A DNA stretch of 64,000 bases from Ruminiclostridium hungatei. GTDB taxonomy: Bacteria > Bacillota > Clostridia > Acetivibrionales > DSM-1351. Below the pieces are notes generated by a model, which did not search any database, had not been told where the DNA came from, and saw only the letters and a program-made list of their open reading frames with translations. The DNA is taken from NCBI RefSeq assembly GCF_002051585.1, contig NZ_MZGX01000004.1, forward strand, positions 124,001 through 188,000. Reading direction: 5' to 3'. Below, in pieces: positions 18,168 to 27,189 of the stretch (its first letter is position 1; each line of letters starts with the position of its first letter). The translations under genes were made by a program, and so were the position numbers.

Positions 18168-19184
18168 CTACTTCAGCATTGCCATCAGCACCTGCGGTAT
18201 GTTTTGCAAAGATGCCTGTTTTTCAACCGCCCCTATATCATAGGCTACCTTTGGCATGCCGTACACTACACAGGATTGTTCATCCTGGCCGATGGTTCCG
18301 GCTCCCTTTCTCCTCATTGCCAGAAGGCCCCTGGCACCGTCATAGCCCATCCCCGTAAGCATGATGCCTATTGAGGAGCTTCCTGCCTCCTTTGCAACCG
18401 ATTCAAACAAAACATCCACCGAAGGACAATGACCGTTTACCTTGTCACCTGCAAAGGTTTCAATCCTGAATCTATCTCCGGCACTTTTAATTTTCATGTG
18501 CATGTTTCCCGGAGCAATAAATACCATACCAGGCTCCAGAAAGTCTCCTGTCCTGGCTTCCTTCACATTCAGCCTGGTCTGATTGTCCAGCCGCTGGGCA
18601 AACATGGCCGAAAACACGGGGGGGATATGCTGGACTATAAGTATCCCCGGCATCTCGGCAGGCAAATTTTTAAGCAGGCTGAATATGGCCTCGGTTCCTC
18701 CTGTGGATGCTCCTATGGCCACTATTTTTTTCGTGTTTATTCTTCCGCCTGAGGTACTTACGGCGCTCATGCCTTTTGCACTTGATATTTTTGCGTTTGC
18801 AGCTATTTTTATTTTCTGGATAATATCCTTAATAAAATTTTCTACACTTATGGCTGATTGAATATCGGGTTTGGTTACAAAATCAACAGCTCCTGCATTC
18901 AGAGCATCAAAAACGGCTTCGCTGACCGTGCTGATGACTATGACGGGCAAAGGATATTGAGGTATCAGTCTTTTTATAAATTCTATACCATTCATTTTGG
19001 GCATTTCCACATCACAAGTCATTACATCAGGTTCATACCGGATTATTTTATCTCTGGCATCAAAGGGGTCTGTTGCTCTGGCAACAACTTCAATGGCAGG
19101 GTCTGTTTCTATACCCCTTGCTATTACTTCTCTGAATAGCAGACTATCGTCAACCACCAATACCTTTATCTTCCTGCCGGTCAT
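18168..19184 (-). CDS. cheB: Chemotaxis methylesterase/glutaminase CheB
   Basis: Removes methyl groups from chemoreceptors when phosphorylated by CheA. The 338 residues have an N-terminal receiver domain (VVDDSLLFRE; phospho-Asp in TCDVEMPKMNG) and a C-terminal esterase domain from about 145. The catalytic Ser is in GASTGGTEAI, His in VQHIPPVFSAMFA, and Asp in MLTGMGYDGARG. ATG 19184 has AGAGGAG 7 bases upstream. It lies between cheR and cheD in the che operon. Confidence 0.96.
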   Translation of the reverse strand: MTGRKIKVLVVDDSLLFREVIARGIETDPAIEVVARATDPFDARDKIIRYEPDVMTCDVEMPKMNGIEFIKRLIPQYPLPVIVISTVSEAVFDALNAGAVDFVTKPDIQSAISVENFIKDIIQKIKIAANAKISSAKGMSAVSTSGGRINTKKIVAIGASTGGTEAIFSLLKNLPAEMPGILIVQHIPPVFSAMFAQRLDNQTRLNVKEARTGDFLEPGMVFIAPGNMHMKIKSAGDRFRIETFAGDKVNGHCPSVDVLFESVAKEAGSSSIGIMLTGMGYDGARGLLAMRRKGAGTIGQDEQSCVVYGMPKVAYDIGAVEKQASLQNIPQVLMAMLK

Positions 19185-19198
19185 ATAACCACTCCTCT

Positions 19199-20014
19199 TT
19201 ATTCCTTCCTGTATACAGACGGCAATATGTATTTAAATCTGGTGGCTTCCCTGTTTAAAGATTCGGAATGCCCGATAAACAGGTAACCTCCGTATTCCAG
19301 ATGCTCATAAAACTTCTCAACCAGCCTGCATTTGGTTTCATTGTCAAAATATATCATAACATTTCGACAGAAGATAGTGTGCAGCTTTTTTTTGAAAGGA
19401 AATAAACTATCCATCAGATTCAGCTTCCTGTATATTACTTCATTTCTGATCCTGTCGATCAAAACCGAATTTTCAGTATCGTAGGCTTTAAAATAGCTTG
19501 TCTTCCACGTGAGAGGCAGAGGTTCAATTCTTTCCCTGCTGTAAATTCCCCTTTTGGCCGTATCCAAAACCTGTTCAGCTATGTCGGTAGCCAGTATTTT
19601 CGTATCCCACCACATTTTTGTCCTGCCGAAAAATTCATCCATAAGCATAGCAAGTGTATAGGCCTCTTCACCTGTGGAGCACGCCGCACACCATATGCGC
19701 AGATCCTTTTCCTTAACGGTCTCGGACAAGTACGGCAGTACCTTGTCCCTGAAATAATAAAAATGACTGGGCTCCCTCATAAAATAGGTGTGGTTTGTGG
19801 TAATCCTGTCAACAAGTGTAGCCACCGCTCCTCCGGTTCTATCGGAGACAAGATGGTCATAATACTCCGTAAAGTTGGAAAAACCGGCCTGCTGCAAAAC
19901 ATTATGCAGTCTCCCCGTAACAAGGGTCATCTTTTCTTCCTTGAGTCTGATTCCGTAATTGGCCTTAATGTAGTCGGATAACTGTTGAAACTCCTTTTTT
20001 GTTATTTCTACCAA
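19199..20014 (-). CDS. cheR: Chemotaxis protein methyltransferase CheR
   Basis: Transfers methyl groups from SAM to glutamates of chemoreceptors. The 271 residues have the N-terminal helical domain and the SAM-binding domain with WCAACSTGEEAYTLAM near residue 105. NLMDSLFPFKKKLHTIFCRN and NVMIYFDNETK follow, and FIGHSESL lies near the end. The start is TTG 20014 behind an AGGTGA site. It follows the MCP gene by 41 bp. Confidence 0.95.
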   Translation of the reverse strand: MVEITKKEFQQLSDYIKANYGIRLKEEKMTLVTGRLHNVLQQAGFSNFTEYYDHLVSDRTGGAVATLVDRITTNHTYFMREPSHFYYFRDKVLPYLSETVKEKDLRIWCAACSTGEEAYTLAMLMDEFFGRTKMWWDTKILATDIAEQVLDTAKRGIYSRERIEPLPLTWKTSYFKAYDTENSVLIDRIRNEVIYRKLNLMDSLFPFKKKLHTIFCRNVMIYFDNETKCRLVEKFYEHLEYGGYLFIGHSESLNREATRFKYILPSVYRKE

Positions 20015-20055
20015 GCTATCACCTGCTTGTCCAAATTATTCACAGCCTAAAGCTC

Positions 20056-21789
20056 CTAATATTTCCCGAACTCTCTGTCGCTCAGGACAATCTTTCTGGA
20101 GCCGGCAGCAGGAGAGCCCTCATTATGAGTCTCATTGCTGCCTGCCGGTGCCTTTCTGGAGTTCATCCGGTCCAAAAGTCTGAGTATTTCAGGGTTCAGG
20201 TCATCATCAATAGCCTTGTAACCGTGAACAGCGGTACCCGACTTTCTCAGTCTGAATCGCGAAACCTGTTCCTTCAGGAGTTCTGCCTGGCTGGACAGCT
20301 CTTCACTTGCAGCCGCACTTTCCTCCGAAGTGGCAGAGTTTGTCTGGACAACTTCAGAAACCTGCATTATTCCCTGGTTTACCTGCGCTATACCGGAAGC
20401 CTGCTCACTGGATGCGACAGCGATATTGTTTACAAGGCTTGCCACCTTTGTCACGTCTTCAACTATTTTATTGAGGGCTTCGGCTGTCTGATTTGCAATC
20501 TTTGTGCCGCCCTCCACTTTTTTAATGGAGCCTTCAATCATATCTGTTGTCTCTTTTGCAGCATTGGCAGACCTGGCTGCAAGATTTCTCACCTCTTCCG
20601 CCACCACTGCAAAGCCCTTCCCGTGCTGTCCCGCCCTTGCCGCTTCCACTGCTGCGTTCAGAGCAAGAATATTTGTCTGGAAGGCAATATCGTCTATAAC
20701 CTTGATTATTTTGGATATGCTGCCGGAGGACTCATTTATTTCCTCCATTGCATTGAGCATTTCCTTCATCTGTTCATTGCCCTGGACCGCATTGCCCTTT
20801 GCGGTTACTGCCAGGGTATTTGCCTGGCTGGCATTGTCGGCATTGAGCCTGGTCTGGGATGCAATTTCCTCAAGGGAAGCCGTGAGTTCTTCTACAGAGC
20901 TGGCCTGCTCTGTGGCTCCCTGTGACAGGGCCATACTTGAATCCGACACCTGCCTTGAACCGGATGCAACCTGTTCAGCAGCAACATTGATATTAGTCAT
21001 TACATCATTGAGGTTGTCGGTCATTTTTCTGAAGGCCTTTGCCAGTATTCCCACCTCATCGTCAGTTGCAGCATCTATGCTGACATCAAGGTTTCCGTCA
21101 GCAATGTGATCTGCCGAGACAACCAGCTTATTCAGAGGTCTGCTGATTATTCCCGCAATTATCAATCCTAATCCGATTGACAGCACTATGCCTGCAGCAA
21201 TTATGGCAATCATTATTATTGACTGGCTCCGGTAGTCTTTTGAATTTTCATTGGCTTTGTCAAGAGCGTTTTCAGTATTATATTTGACAAGAGCATCTAT
21301 TGAATTTTCCACTTCAATTCTGGCATTTGTGAATTCGGGCAGCTTTTTTATGGCTTCCTCATATCCGCCGGCTTTTACTATTTCCAGATGCGCTGCGCGT
21401 ATGGTCCTGTATGTGGCAAGGTTGGTCTTAAAGACTTCAAACAGGTCCCTGTTGGTCTTATCCGTCCCAATGGTTTTTTCATATTCCTGCATTATATTAT
21501 TTGTTTCCTCTGAGAAACTGTTTATTTCATCATATCTCTCCTGAAATTTGGCCGCATCCCTTTCATATACCATCAAAAGATAGTCGGATCTGATAATGAG
21601 CATTGCTCTTTGAATTTTGGCCAGGCTGGTTGCCGGAACGAAATTATTATAATACATATCGTCCCCCCTGCTGTTTATGGTACCCATGTTGCTTATGCCC
21701 ATAAAGCCCACAACACCCGTAAATACCGCCAGTATAACAAAACAGACTATAAGCTTGGTCCTCAGCTTCAAATTACCGAACCATTTCAT
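20056..21789 (-). CDS. Methyl-accepting chemotaxis protein, 4HB type
   Basis: A 577-residue transmembrane receptor. TM1 is at about 11-31, followed by an extracellular four-helix-bundle-like region of about 155 residues rich in charged helices. TM2 is at about 191-213, then HAMP (IISRPLNKLVVSADHIADGN) and the signalling domain with the conserved tip around AGQHGKGFAVVAEEVRNLAARS. No C-terminal CheR/CheB tether (NWETF type) is seen. ATG 21789 has GGGAGG upstream. Being inside the che operon suggests a main receptor, but its ligand is unknown. Confidence 0.94.
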   Translation of the reverse strand: MKWFGNLKLRTKLIVCFVILAVFTGVVGFMGISNMGTINSRGDDMYYNNFVPATSLAKIQRAMLIIRSDYLLMVYERDAAKFQERYDEINSFSEETNNIMQEYEKTIGTDKTNRDLFEVFKTNLATYRTIRAAHLEIVKAGGYEEAIKKLPEFTNARIEVENSIDALVKYNTENALDKANENSKDYRSQSIIMIAIIAAGIVLSIGLGLIIAGIISRPLNKLVVSADHIADGNLDVSIDAATDDEVGILAKAFRKMTDNLNDVMTNINVAAEQVASGSRQVSDSSMALSQGATEQASSVEELTASLEEIASQTRLNADNASQANTLAVTAKGNAVQGNEQMKEMLNAMEEINESSGSISKIIKVIDDIAFQTNILALNAAVEAARAGQHGKGFAVVAEEVRNLAARSANAAKETTDMIEGSIKKVEGGTKIANQTAEALNKIVEDVTKVASLVNNIAVASSEQASGIAQVNQGIMQVSEVVQTNSATSEESAAASEELSSQAELLKEQVSRFRLRKSGTAVHGYKAIDDDLNPEILRLLDRMNSRKAPAGSNETHNEGSPAAGSRKIVLSDREFGKY

Positions 21790-21803
21790 AAAAGTTCCTC
21801 CCT

Positions 21804-22310
21804 TTATATGTTTATTAAATACTCAGAATCGTCTTCATTCAAGAGTTTATTGCAGTCCAGCAGAAGCTTTACTTCTCCGTGAACCTTTCCAATGCCCTTG
21901 ACGTATTTGTTACCGCCCTTGCCTACTTCAGGCGGCGCTACAATTTCGGTGTCAGGGATAGAGATTACCTCCGATACGCTGTCAACTATCAGGCCTATGG
22001 AAATATCCGCAATATCCACAACAATAACACAGGTACGGTCATTGTACTCCCTGAATGTCTTCCTGAATCTGAGCCTGACATCCATTACGGGTATGATCTT
22101 GCCCCTGAGATTTATGATACCTCTGATGTAATCCGGAAGTTCAGGAATCTCAGTTATGGGCTGTATACCGATAATTTCTGTAACATGTGTTATTTCAATT
22201 CCGTAGGATTCCCTGTCCAGGTTGAAAGTAAGGAATCTGCCCTTCTGGGTGTCTTCCTCACCGTCCTGCAGTTGTTTTTCAGGTAATTTCCGCTCTGTAG
22301 CTTCCTCCAT
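21804..22310 (-). CDS. cheW: Chemotaxis coupling protein CheW
   Basis: Scaffold linking receptors to CheA. The 168 residues form one CheW domain after a short charged tail: RFLTFNLDRESYGIEI, then ELPDYIRGIINLRGKIIPVMDVR, a hallmark of the family. It ends with VHGEVKLLLDCNKLL. The start is ATG 22310, with AAAGGAG 9 bases upstream; a TTG six codons earlier overlaps that site. It lies between cheA and the MCP gene. Confidence 0.95.
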   Translation of the reverse strand: MEEATERKLPEKQLQDGEEDTQKGRFLTFNLDRESYGIEITHVTEIIGIQPITEIPELPDYIRGIINLRGKIIPVMDVRLRFRKTFREYNDRTCVIVVDIADISIGLIVDSVSEVISIPDTEIVAPPEVGKGGNKYVKGIGKVHGEVKLLLDCNKLLNEDDSEYLINI

Positions 22311-22332
22311 TTGTGCATCTCCTTTCAAAATA

Positions 22333-24402
22333 TTAGATACTTACCAGGCTTCCTATGTCCAGGATCAGACTTATACTGCCGTCTCCCAGCAGAGTGCAAC
22401 CGGTCAGCCCCTTAACCTTGCGCCTGGCTTTTATGTATTGGGGCAGTGCTTTTACCACCACCTGCTGCTGCCCCAGCAGTTCATCGGCAAACAGACATAC
22501 TGTCCGGTTCTCGTGTTCTACCATTATAAGAATACCCTCGGTAAATCCGGTGACCTGGGTTTTAACCCTGAAAAATTCATGCAGCCGCAGGACAGGGTAA
22601 CAGTTTCCTCTGACCATAATCATTTCATTTCCGTCAGGGTCCTTTATCAGCTCCTTTGAGCCAGGCCTGAAGGATTCCTTTATTGCCTTGGTAGGTATGG
22701 TATAGCGGGAATTTCCCACCAGCACGTTCATACCGTCTATTATGGCCAGAGTAAGCGGAATTTTCAAAGTTATGACGGAACCCGTCCCTTCCCAACTGTC
22801 AACCGCCACAGAGCCACCCACAGATTCAATGTTTTTCACAACCACATCCATACCCACACCTCTGCCGCTGAATTCAGTAACTTTCTCTTTTGTGGAAAAA
22901 CCCGGCAGGAAAATAAGGTTATATACTTCCTTATCCGTCATTTCCTCGGCGGGTTTAGTCAAGAGACCATTCCTTCCGGCTTTTTCGAGAATACTCTCTT
23001 TATTCAGGCCTTTGCCGTCGTCCTTCACAAGGATAACCACATCGCTTCCGGAATTTTTTGCCTCCAGGGTGATTTTGCCTGCTGAAGGTTTACCCAGAGC
23101 CTCTCGGACCGCTTTTGTCTCTATACCGTGGTCTATGGAATTCCTCACCAGGTGCATCAAAGGGTCGGATATATGTTCAATTATATTTTTATCTACTTCC
23201 GTCTCTTCTCCTATAAGTTCCAGTTCAACTTCCTTTTCAAGCTTTTTACCCATATCTCTGACTATCCGTTGCATCTTTTGAAAGGTAATGGCCAGAGGAA
23301 CCATTCTTATGGACATGACCATATCCTGGATATCGCTGGTAATCTTATGCAATTGTCTTGCAGCTTTCTGGAAGTTCTCCAGTTGCAGCCCTCCCAGGTC
23401 AGGATTTTGTGTTACCATTGCCTCCGAGATAACCATTTCGCCTACCAGGTCCATAAGCTTGTCCAGTTTGGAAATATTGACACTGATTATGCTCTGACCT
23501 GAATTTACAGCTACCTCCCTATCCTGGTTTTCCCTATGTACGGTATCCATATGAGCTATGACTGCAGAACCGGCCCCGGCATTGTCACTGCCGGTCTTGT
23601 CCTTGAGACCGTAAAACTCCGAATCATCCTTGAGCTCTTCAAGCTCCAGATATCTTAAGAATACTGTCTGGTTGAAAAAAACGCTTAATTCCTTATGGCT
23701 TTTCCGGGTCTTAAGGTATATTTTAAAACCCTGTTCACGTATGACATTGATGCTGTCATCGTTGTCAATGATGTCTTCAGGAAAATAAAAAACCTCTTCA
23801 GTAAATTCCCTGATATTATGAATTATTGTAAAAGCTCTTATATTTTCCATCTCGCAACCGTCTTCAAAGAAAATGACCGCCTTGAAGGTATTAGCTGCTA
23901 TGGATTTATTAATTTTATTTGGGGTTATATAATAGCGGGGCTGCTCGGCTGAGGCTCGCTTGTCTTCCTGAACTGAAGAATTATCAGGATTTTCTGATTT
24001 GATTTGTCTTAAAAAAGATTTTATATCTTCAATAATATTATCGGGTATACCATCAGCTTTTTCTCCATCCTCGATTTTTCGGAGTTCAAGCTTGATAAAA
24101 TCAATCCCTGCAAGGATGTAATCCGATAGAGCTGAACAATCAATGTTGTCCGGTTTCTGTTCCCTTAAAAAGTAGAAGAGATCCTCTATGGAATGTGCAA
24201 GTACGGATATATTGCTAAAAAGCATCATTGCTGATGAACCCTTGATTGTATGCATGATTCTGAAAATCTCGTTTATTGCTGCCTGAGTATAGCAGCTTGA
24301 CCTCTCCGAATCCAGAATGCATTTTTCCAATTGCTCAATGTTTTGATTTGTTTCAAATATGTACATATCGAGCATGGGTTCACCGGAAAATTGACCTGAC
24401 AA
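22333..24402 (-). CDS. cheA: Chemotaxis histidine kinase CheA
   Basis: Central kinase of chemotaxis, phosphorylating CheY and CheB. About 689 residues. The N-terminal Hpt domain has the phospho-His in IMHTIKGSSAM near residue 51. A poorly conserved P2-like region follows. The dimerisation domain contains KLDKLMDLVGEMVI, the ATPase has VRNSIDHGIE, DDGKGL and GRGVGMDVV, and a C-terminal CheW-like domain completes it. The start is TTG 24402, set by AAGGAGG 7 bases upstream. Between cheY and cheW. Confidence 0.95.
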   Translation of the reverse strand: MSGQFSGEPMLDMYIFETNQNIEQLEKCILDSERSSCYTQAAINEIFRIMHTIKGSSAMMLFSNISVLAHSIEDLFYFLREQKPDNIDCSALSDYILAGIDFIKLELRKIEDGEKADGIPDNIIEDIKSFLRQIKSENPDNSSVQEDKRASAEQPRYYITPNKINKSIAANTFKAVIFFEDGCEMENIRAFTIIHNIREFTEEVFYFPEDIIDNDDSINVIREQGFKIYLKTRKSHKELSVFFNQTVFLRYLELEELKDDSEFYGLKDKTGSDNAGAGSAVIAHMDTVHRENQDREVAVNSGQSIISVNISKLDKLMDLVGEMVISEAMVTQNPDLGGLQLENFQKAARQLHKITSDIQDMVMSIRMVPLAITFQKMQRIVRDMGKKLEKEVELELIGEETEVDKNIIEHISDPLMHLVRNSIDHGIETKAVREALGKPSAGKITLEAKNSGSDVVILVKDDGKGLNKESILEKAGRNGLLTKPAEEMTDKEVYNLIFLPGFSTKEKVTEFSGRGVGMDVVVKNIESVGGSVAVDSWEGTGSVITLKIPLTLAIIDGMNVLVGNSRYTIPTKAIKESFRPGSKELIKDPDGNEMIMVRGNCYPVLRLHEFFRVKTQVTGFTEGILIMVEHENRTVCLFADELLGQQQVVVKALPQYIKARRKVKGLTGCTLLGDGSISLILDIGSLVSI

Positions 24403-24429
24403 GGGACCGCCTCCTTCCAACCTGCCAAA

Positions 24430-24792
24430 TTAATTATTGGCTATTTTATTTAGTGTTTGGATTAAATGCTCTTCTTTGAAAGGCTTTACTATAAATGTTT
24501 TGGCTCCCGCCAGAATTGCTTCCTTTACCCTTTCTTCCTGGCCCATTGCCGACAGGATAACAACCTTTGCATTTTTATCTATATCGAGGATAGATTTCAA
24601 TGCCTGTATTCCATCCAGTTCCGGCATGGTTATGTCCATGGTAACAACATCAGGTCTCAGTTTTGCATACAGCTTTATTGCTTCAAGGCCGTTTCCGGCT
24701 TCTCCTGCCACTTCGAAACCACTGTTCTCAAACATCGTTCTCAGCGACAGCCTCATAAACGATGCATCGTCAACTATAAGTACTTTTTTCAA
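24430..24792 (-). CDS. cheY: Chemotaxis response regulator CheY
   Basis: A 120-residue single receiver domain that acts on the flagellar switch when phosphorylated. DDASFMR holds the acidic pair, TMDITMPELDG the phospho-Asp (near residue 54), LSAMGQ the Ser/Thr position and VKPF the Lys. The GTG at 24801 lies inside the GGAGGTGG site, so I prefer TTG 24792 (MKKVLIVDDA), 6 bases after that site and the normal CheY N-terminus. First gene of the che operon. Confidence 0.94.
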   Translation of the reverse strand: MKKVLIVDDASFMRLSLRTMFENSGFEVAGEAGNGLEAIKLYAKLRPDVVTMDITMPELDGIQALKSILDIDKNAKVVILSAMGQEERVKEAILAGAKTFIVKPFKEEHLIQTLNKIANN

Positions 24793-24837
24793 GTTTTCCA
24801 CCTCCGTGTGTCATTTAAAAAATCAACCTTAAATTTA

Positions 24838-24896
24838 TCCGGACCCTGGTTCACGTCATACCAAACAGCAAAATATGACGTGCCTTCAGGTCCGGA
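24838..24896 (-). ncRNA. Structured 5' leader hairpin of the che operon
   Basis: TCCGGACCCTG (24838-24848) faces CAGGTCCGGA (24887-24896) and CACGTCATA (24852-24860) faces TATGACGTG (24874-24882), around a 13-base loop. In the mRNA this is a two-tier hairpin about 45 bases upstream of the cheY ribosome binding site. The leader as a whole runs about 175 bases from the promoter at 24975-25003. No T run follows directly, so a plain terminator is unlikely. It matches no riboswitch class I know. Confidence 0.6.
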
Positions 24897-24974
24897 TTGC
24901 GCTACATAATCGGATAACAAAACTTTCGTGTTTTAAGCCACTAACGCAAGTCAATCACGTATGATTTAAACTTA

Positions 24975-25003
24975 ATTATAAAAGTATAAGAATTTTATGT
25001 CAA
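24975..25003 (-). promoter_or_regulatory. Consensus sigma-A promoter of the che operon
   Basis: On the minus strand TTGACA (25003-24998), an exact 17-bp spacer and TATAAT (24980-24975): a full consensus match. It lies just past the stop of the Spo0E-like gene and points toward cheY. It implies that this che operon is driven by the housekeeping sigma factor rather than only by SigD. Confidence 0.82.
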
Positions 25004-25008
25004 TTCTA

Positions 25009-25149
25009 TTACTTGCTTCTTTCCTGAAGATAATTCGCAATCAGCTTGTCCATTTCCCTGCTCAGCTCCAGAACTTCACTGCAGCCGCAGTCACAGGCTT
25101 CAACCATGTCATTAAGTTTTTGACGTAATTTTTCTATTTCCATAACCAT
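25009..25149 (-). CDS. Spo0E-like aspartyl-phosphate phosphatase (46 residues)
   Basis: Small gene with the Spo0E-family signature SREMDKLIANY, matching the SxxLDxLIxxY pattern of phosphatases that dephosphorylate Spo0A~P. The protein should be a helical hairpin: helix 1 EIEKLRQKLNDMVEA, then CDCGCSEV, then helix 2 with the signature. Length (46) fits the family. ATG 25149 has AGGAG 9 bases upstream and begins 12 bp after the MCP stop, so it is the last gene of the GGDEF/EAL-MCP operon. The CxCxC turn is unusual. By family knowledge it would delay sporulation, here tied to a sensory operon. Confidence 0.85.
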   Translation of the reverse strand: MVMEIEKLRQKLNDMVEACDCGCSEVLELSREMDKLIANYLQERSK

Positions 25150-25161
25150 AATCCTCAGCTC

Positions 25162-27189
25162 CTATATCTTAAATCTTCCCACAAGCGTCTGCAGTTCTCT
25201 GGCACCTTGCGAGTTCTGATCCGCAAGCTTTGTTTCCTGAACTGTCTTTTCAACTATATCCGCGGACTTTTCCGCAATATCCTGTACACCCTTGGCACTT
25301 TCGTTTATTGTTGCAGCCACTTCATTCATTGCCGTTGATATGCTTGAAACAGCTTCATCAAGGTGGCCGGCTGCCAGCTCGAATTCCGCCATAAGGTTGT
25401 TTATATATTCAGCATCACTGTTGTACTGCTCACTTACCTTTATAAGCTTTTCATAGTCTGCCAGCACATTTTTGTCCACAAAGGTCAGTATGGCCTCCGA
25501 ATTTTCCTTCATATGCCCCACCGAGGAATATACATTTCTCACAATTTCCTGAATACCGGATGCTGTGGAAGTTGACTGCTCCGCAAGCTTCCTTATTTCA
25601 TCTGCCACCACCGCAAAGCCCCTTCCTGCCTCTCCTGCCCGGGCGGCCTCTATTGCTGCATTCAATGCCAGCAGGTTTGTCTGGCTGGTAATAGAAAGTA
25701 TCGTATCTGCCAGGAGGCTTATTTGAGTGATCGTATTTGATTCCTCTATGGCATTTTCCATTTTTATTTTTACATCCTCATAAATATCCTTTGCCTGCTT
25801 TGCAGCTTCCATGGAGTCTATTTTCAGATTATTTGCCCTCACTGTTATTTGTCCGGATTTCTCGGCTCCGTCCTTTACTCTCTGAGCAATTGCGCTTACA
25901 CTTGCATCGATTTCCTCCGTTGTAGCCGTAATTTCCTGAGAAGAAGCGGCTGTTTCCTCCATGCCGGCAGATAACTGCTGTGTAGTAGCCGAGCTGTCAT
26001 GGGCATTTTCCTGAATGTTTCCGGACAGCCTTTCCATATACCCGGCGTTCTGCAAGATGGACTGCGATACCTTTTGAAGCTTTTCCGCCATCTCCCGCAA
26101 AACTTGCCGGGTGGAGAACGTAGCTTTGGCTATGACACCGGTTTCATCCTTATTGTTTATAAGGTACTCATATTTTTCATCATACTTCATATCCAGTTCT
26201 GCGGTTTTATTTATAAGCTCGGTCAGTTTGATAATGGGCGACGCTATCCTTGCGGCAATGAACAAACCGGCAAGGAGGGCCAGCAATATCAGTACTCCGC
26301 CGATAATCAGTATATATTGAATCATTCCATATACAGGAGCCATTATATCTCCCATATCGCCTGCCACTATAAGAGTCCATTTTGTTTCAGGCAGAACGCT
26401 GTAGGAAGCTTGCTTGAGCTTTCCCTGAAACTCATATTGAACTATTTCAGGTGCCACCTCTTCGCCTTTTTTTATTCTCTCGACAACGCCTTTAATCTGT
26501 TCATTTTCTACAGGCTGTCCGATTTTTTTAATATCAGGGTGGTAAAGCACGATTCCCGTCTCGTCCACAAGATAAGCATAGCTGGAAGACGTATCCAGGA
26601 TTTTTGTTTCAGCCAGGTACTTTACAATGCTGTCCGCATTTACCGCCGCTGCCGCAAAACCCAGAAGCTCCCCGTTTACTTTTACCGGGTATGCAAAGAC
26701 TACAATGTATGCTCCGGTTGATTTGGACTGCAAGGTTTCGCTGATGGTGAGTTCACCTGAAGCCAGCGCGTTTTTTGCATAGTTCCTGTCCTTCAAATCA
26801 GTCCCAAGCAGCTTTGTATCACTATCCGCACAAATCGCTCCCTGAGAATTCACAATAAATATGTGTTCAATATTTCCGGCTTCCTTTACCATAGTCAGCA
26901 GCTTTTTATTCAATTCGCCCTGGATATCCGACACGGCTTCTCCGTTTTTGGATTTTTGCAGGATTTCTTCTACCTCTTTTTGTTGTGCGACTAATTGAAT
27001 ATTTCTCTTTTCCTTTTCAATCATGGAACGGATGATTGTTGAATTTTCCTTGTTTATTTCCGTCATGGCCGAACCCGTCATCTTGTTGATGGTATCTGTA
27101 GACTTTAACAAAGTGACGGCCCCCATTATTGCAATAGCTACAAACATCATTGAAATCATTGCAATGGATAATTTGACCCTTAATTTCAT
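25162..27189 (-). CDS. Methyl-accepting chemotaxis protein with dCache-type sensor
   Basis: The 675 residues comprise TM1 at about 8-28, an extracellular double-Cache-like domain at about 35-275 ([21 protein letters not shown] and [16 protein letters not shown] are typical), TM2 at about 288-310 and HAMP ([14 protein letters not shown]). The signalling domain has the tip around [22 protein letters not shown]. dCache receptors usually bind amino acids or small organic acids. ATG 27189 overlaps the GGDEF/EAL stop by 4 bp (translational coupling), and the Spo0E-like gene follows. Confidence 0.93.
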   Translation of the reverse strand: MKLRVKLSIAMISMMFVAIAIMGAVTLLKSTDTINKMTGSAMTEINKENSTIIRSMIEKEKRNIQLVAQQKEVEEILQKSKNGEAVSDIQGELNKKLLTMVKEAGNIEHIFIVNSQGAICADSDTKLLGTDLKDRNYAKNALASGELTISETLQSKSTGAYIVVFAYPVKVNGELLGFAAAAVNADSIVKYLAETKILDTSSSYAYLVDETGIVLYHPDIKKIGQPVENEQIKGVVERIKKGEEVAPEIVQYEFQGKLKQASYSVLPETKWTLIVAGDMGDIMAPVYGMIQYILIIGGVLILLALLAGLFIAARIASPIIKLTELINKTAELDMKYDEKYEYLINNKDETGVIAKATFSTRQVLREMAEKLQKVSQSILQNAGYMERLSGNIQENAHDSSATTQQLSAGMEETAASSQEITATTEEIDASVSAIAQRVKDGAEKSGQITVRANNLKIDSMEAAKQAKDIYEDVKIKMENAIEESNTITQISLLADTILSITSQTNLLALNAAIEAARAGEAGRGFAVVADEIRKLAEQSTSTASGIQEIVRNVYSSVGHMKENSEAILTFVDKNVLADYEKLIKVSEQYNSDAEYINNLMAEFELAAGHLDEAVSSISTAMNEVAATINESAKGVQDIAEKSADIVEKTVQETKLADQNSQGARELQTLVGRFKI

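Noticed and set aside
24793-24974. c-di-GMP riboswitch in the che leader
   Set aside because: The GEMM-I core (GGGCAAACC and the tetraloop receptor pattern) and the class II core are absent; only an unclassified hairpin remains.
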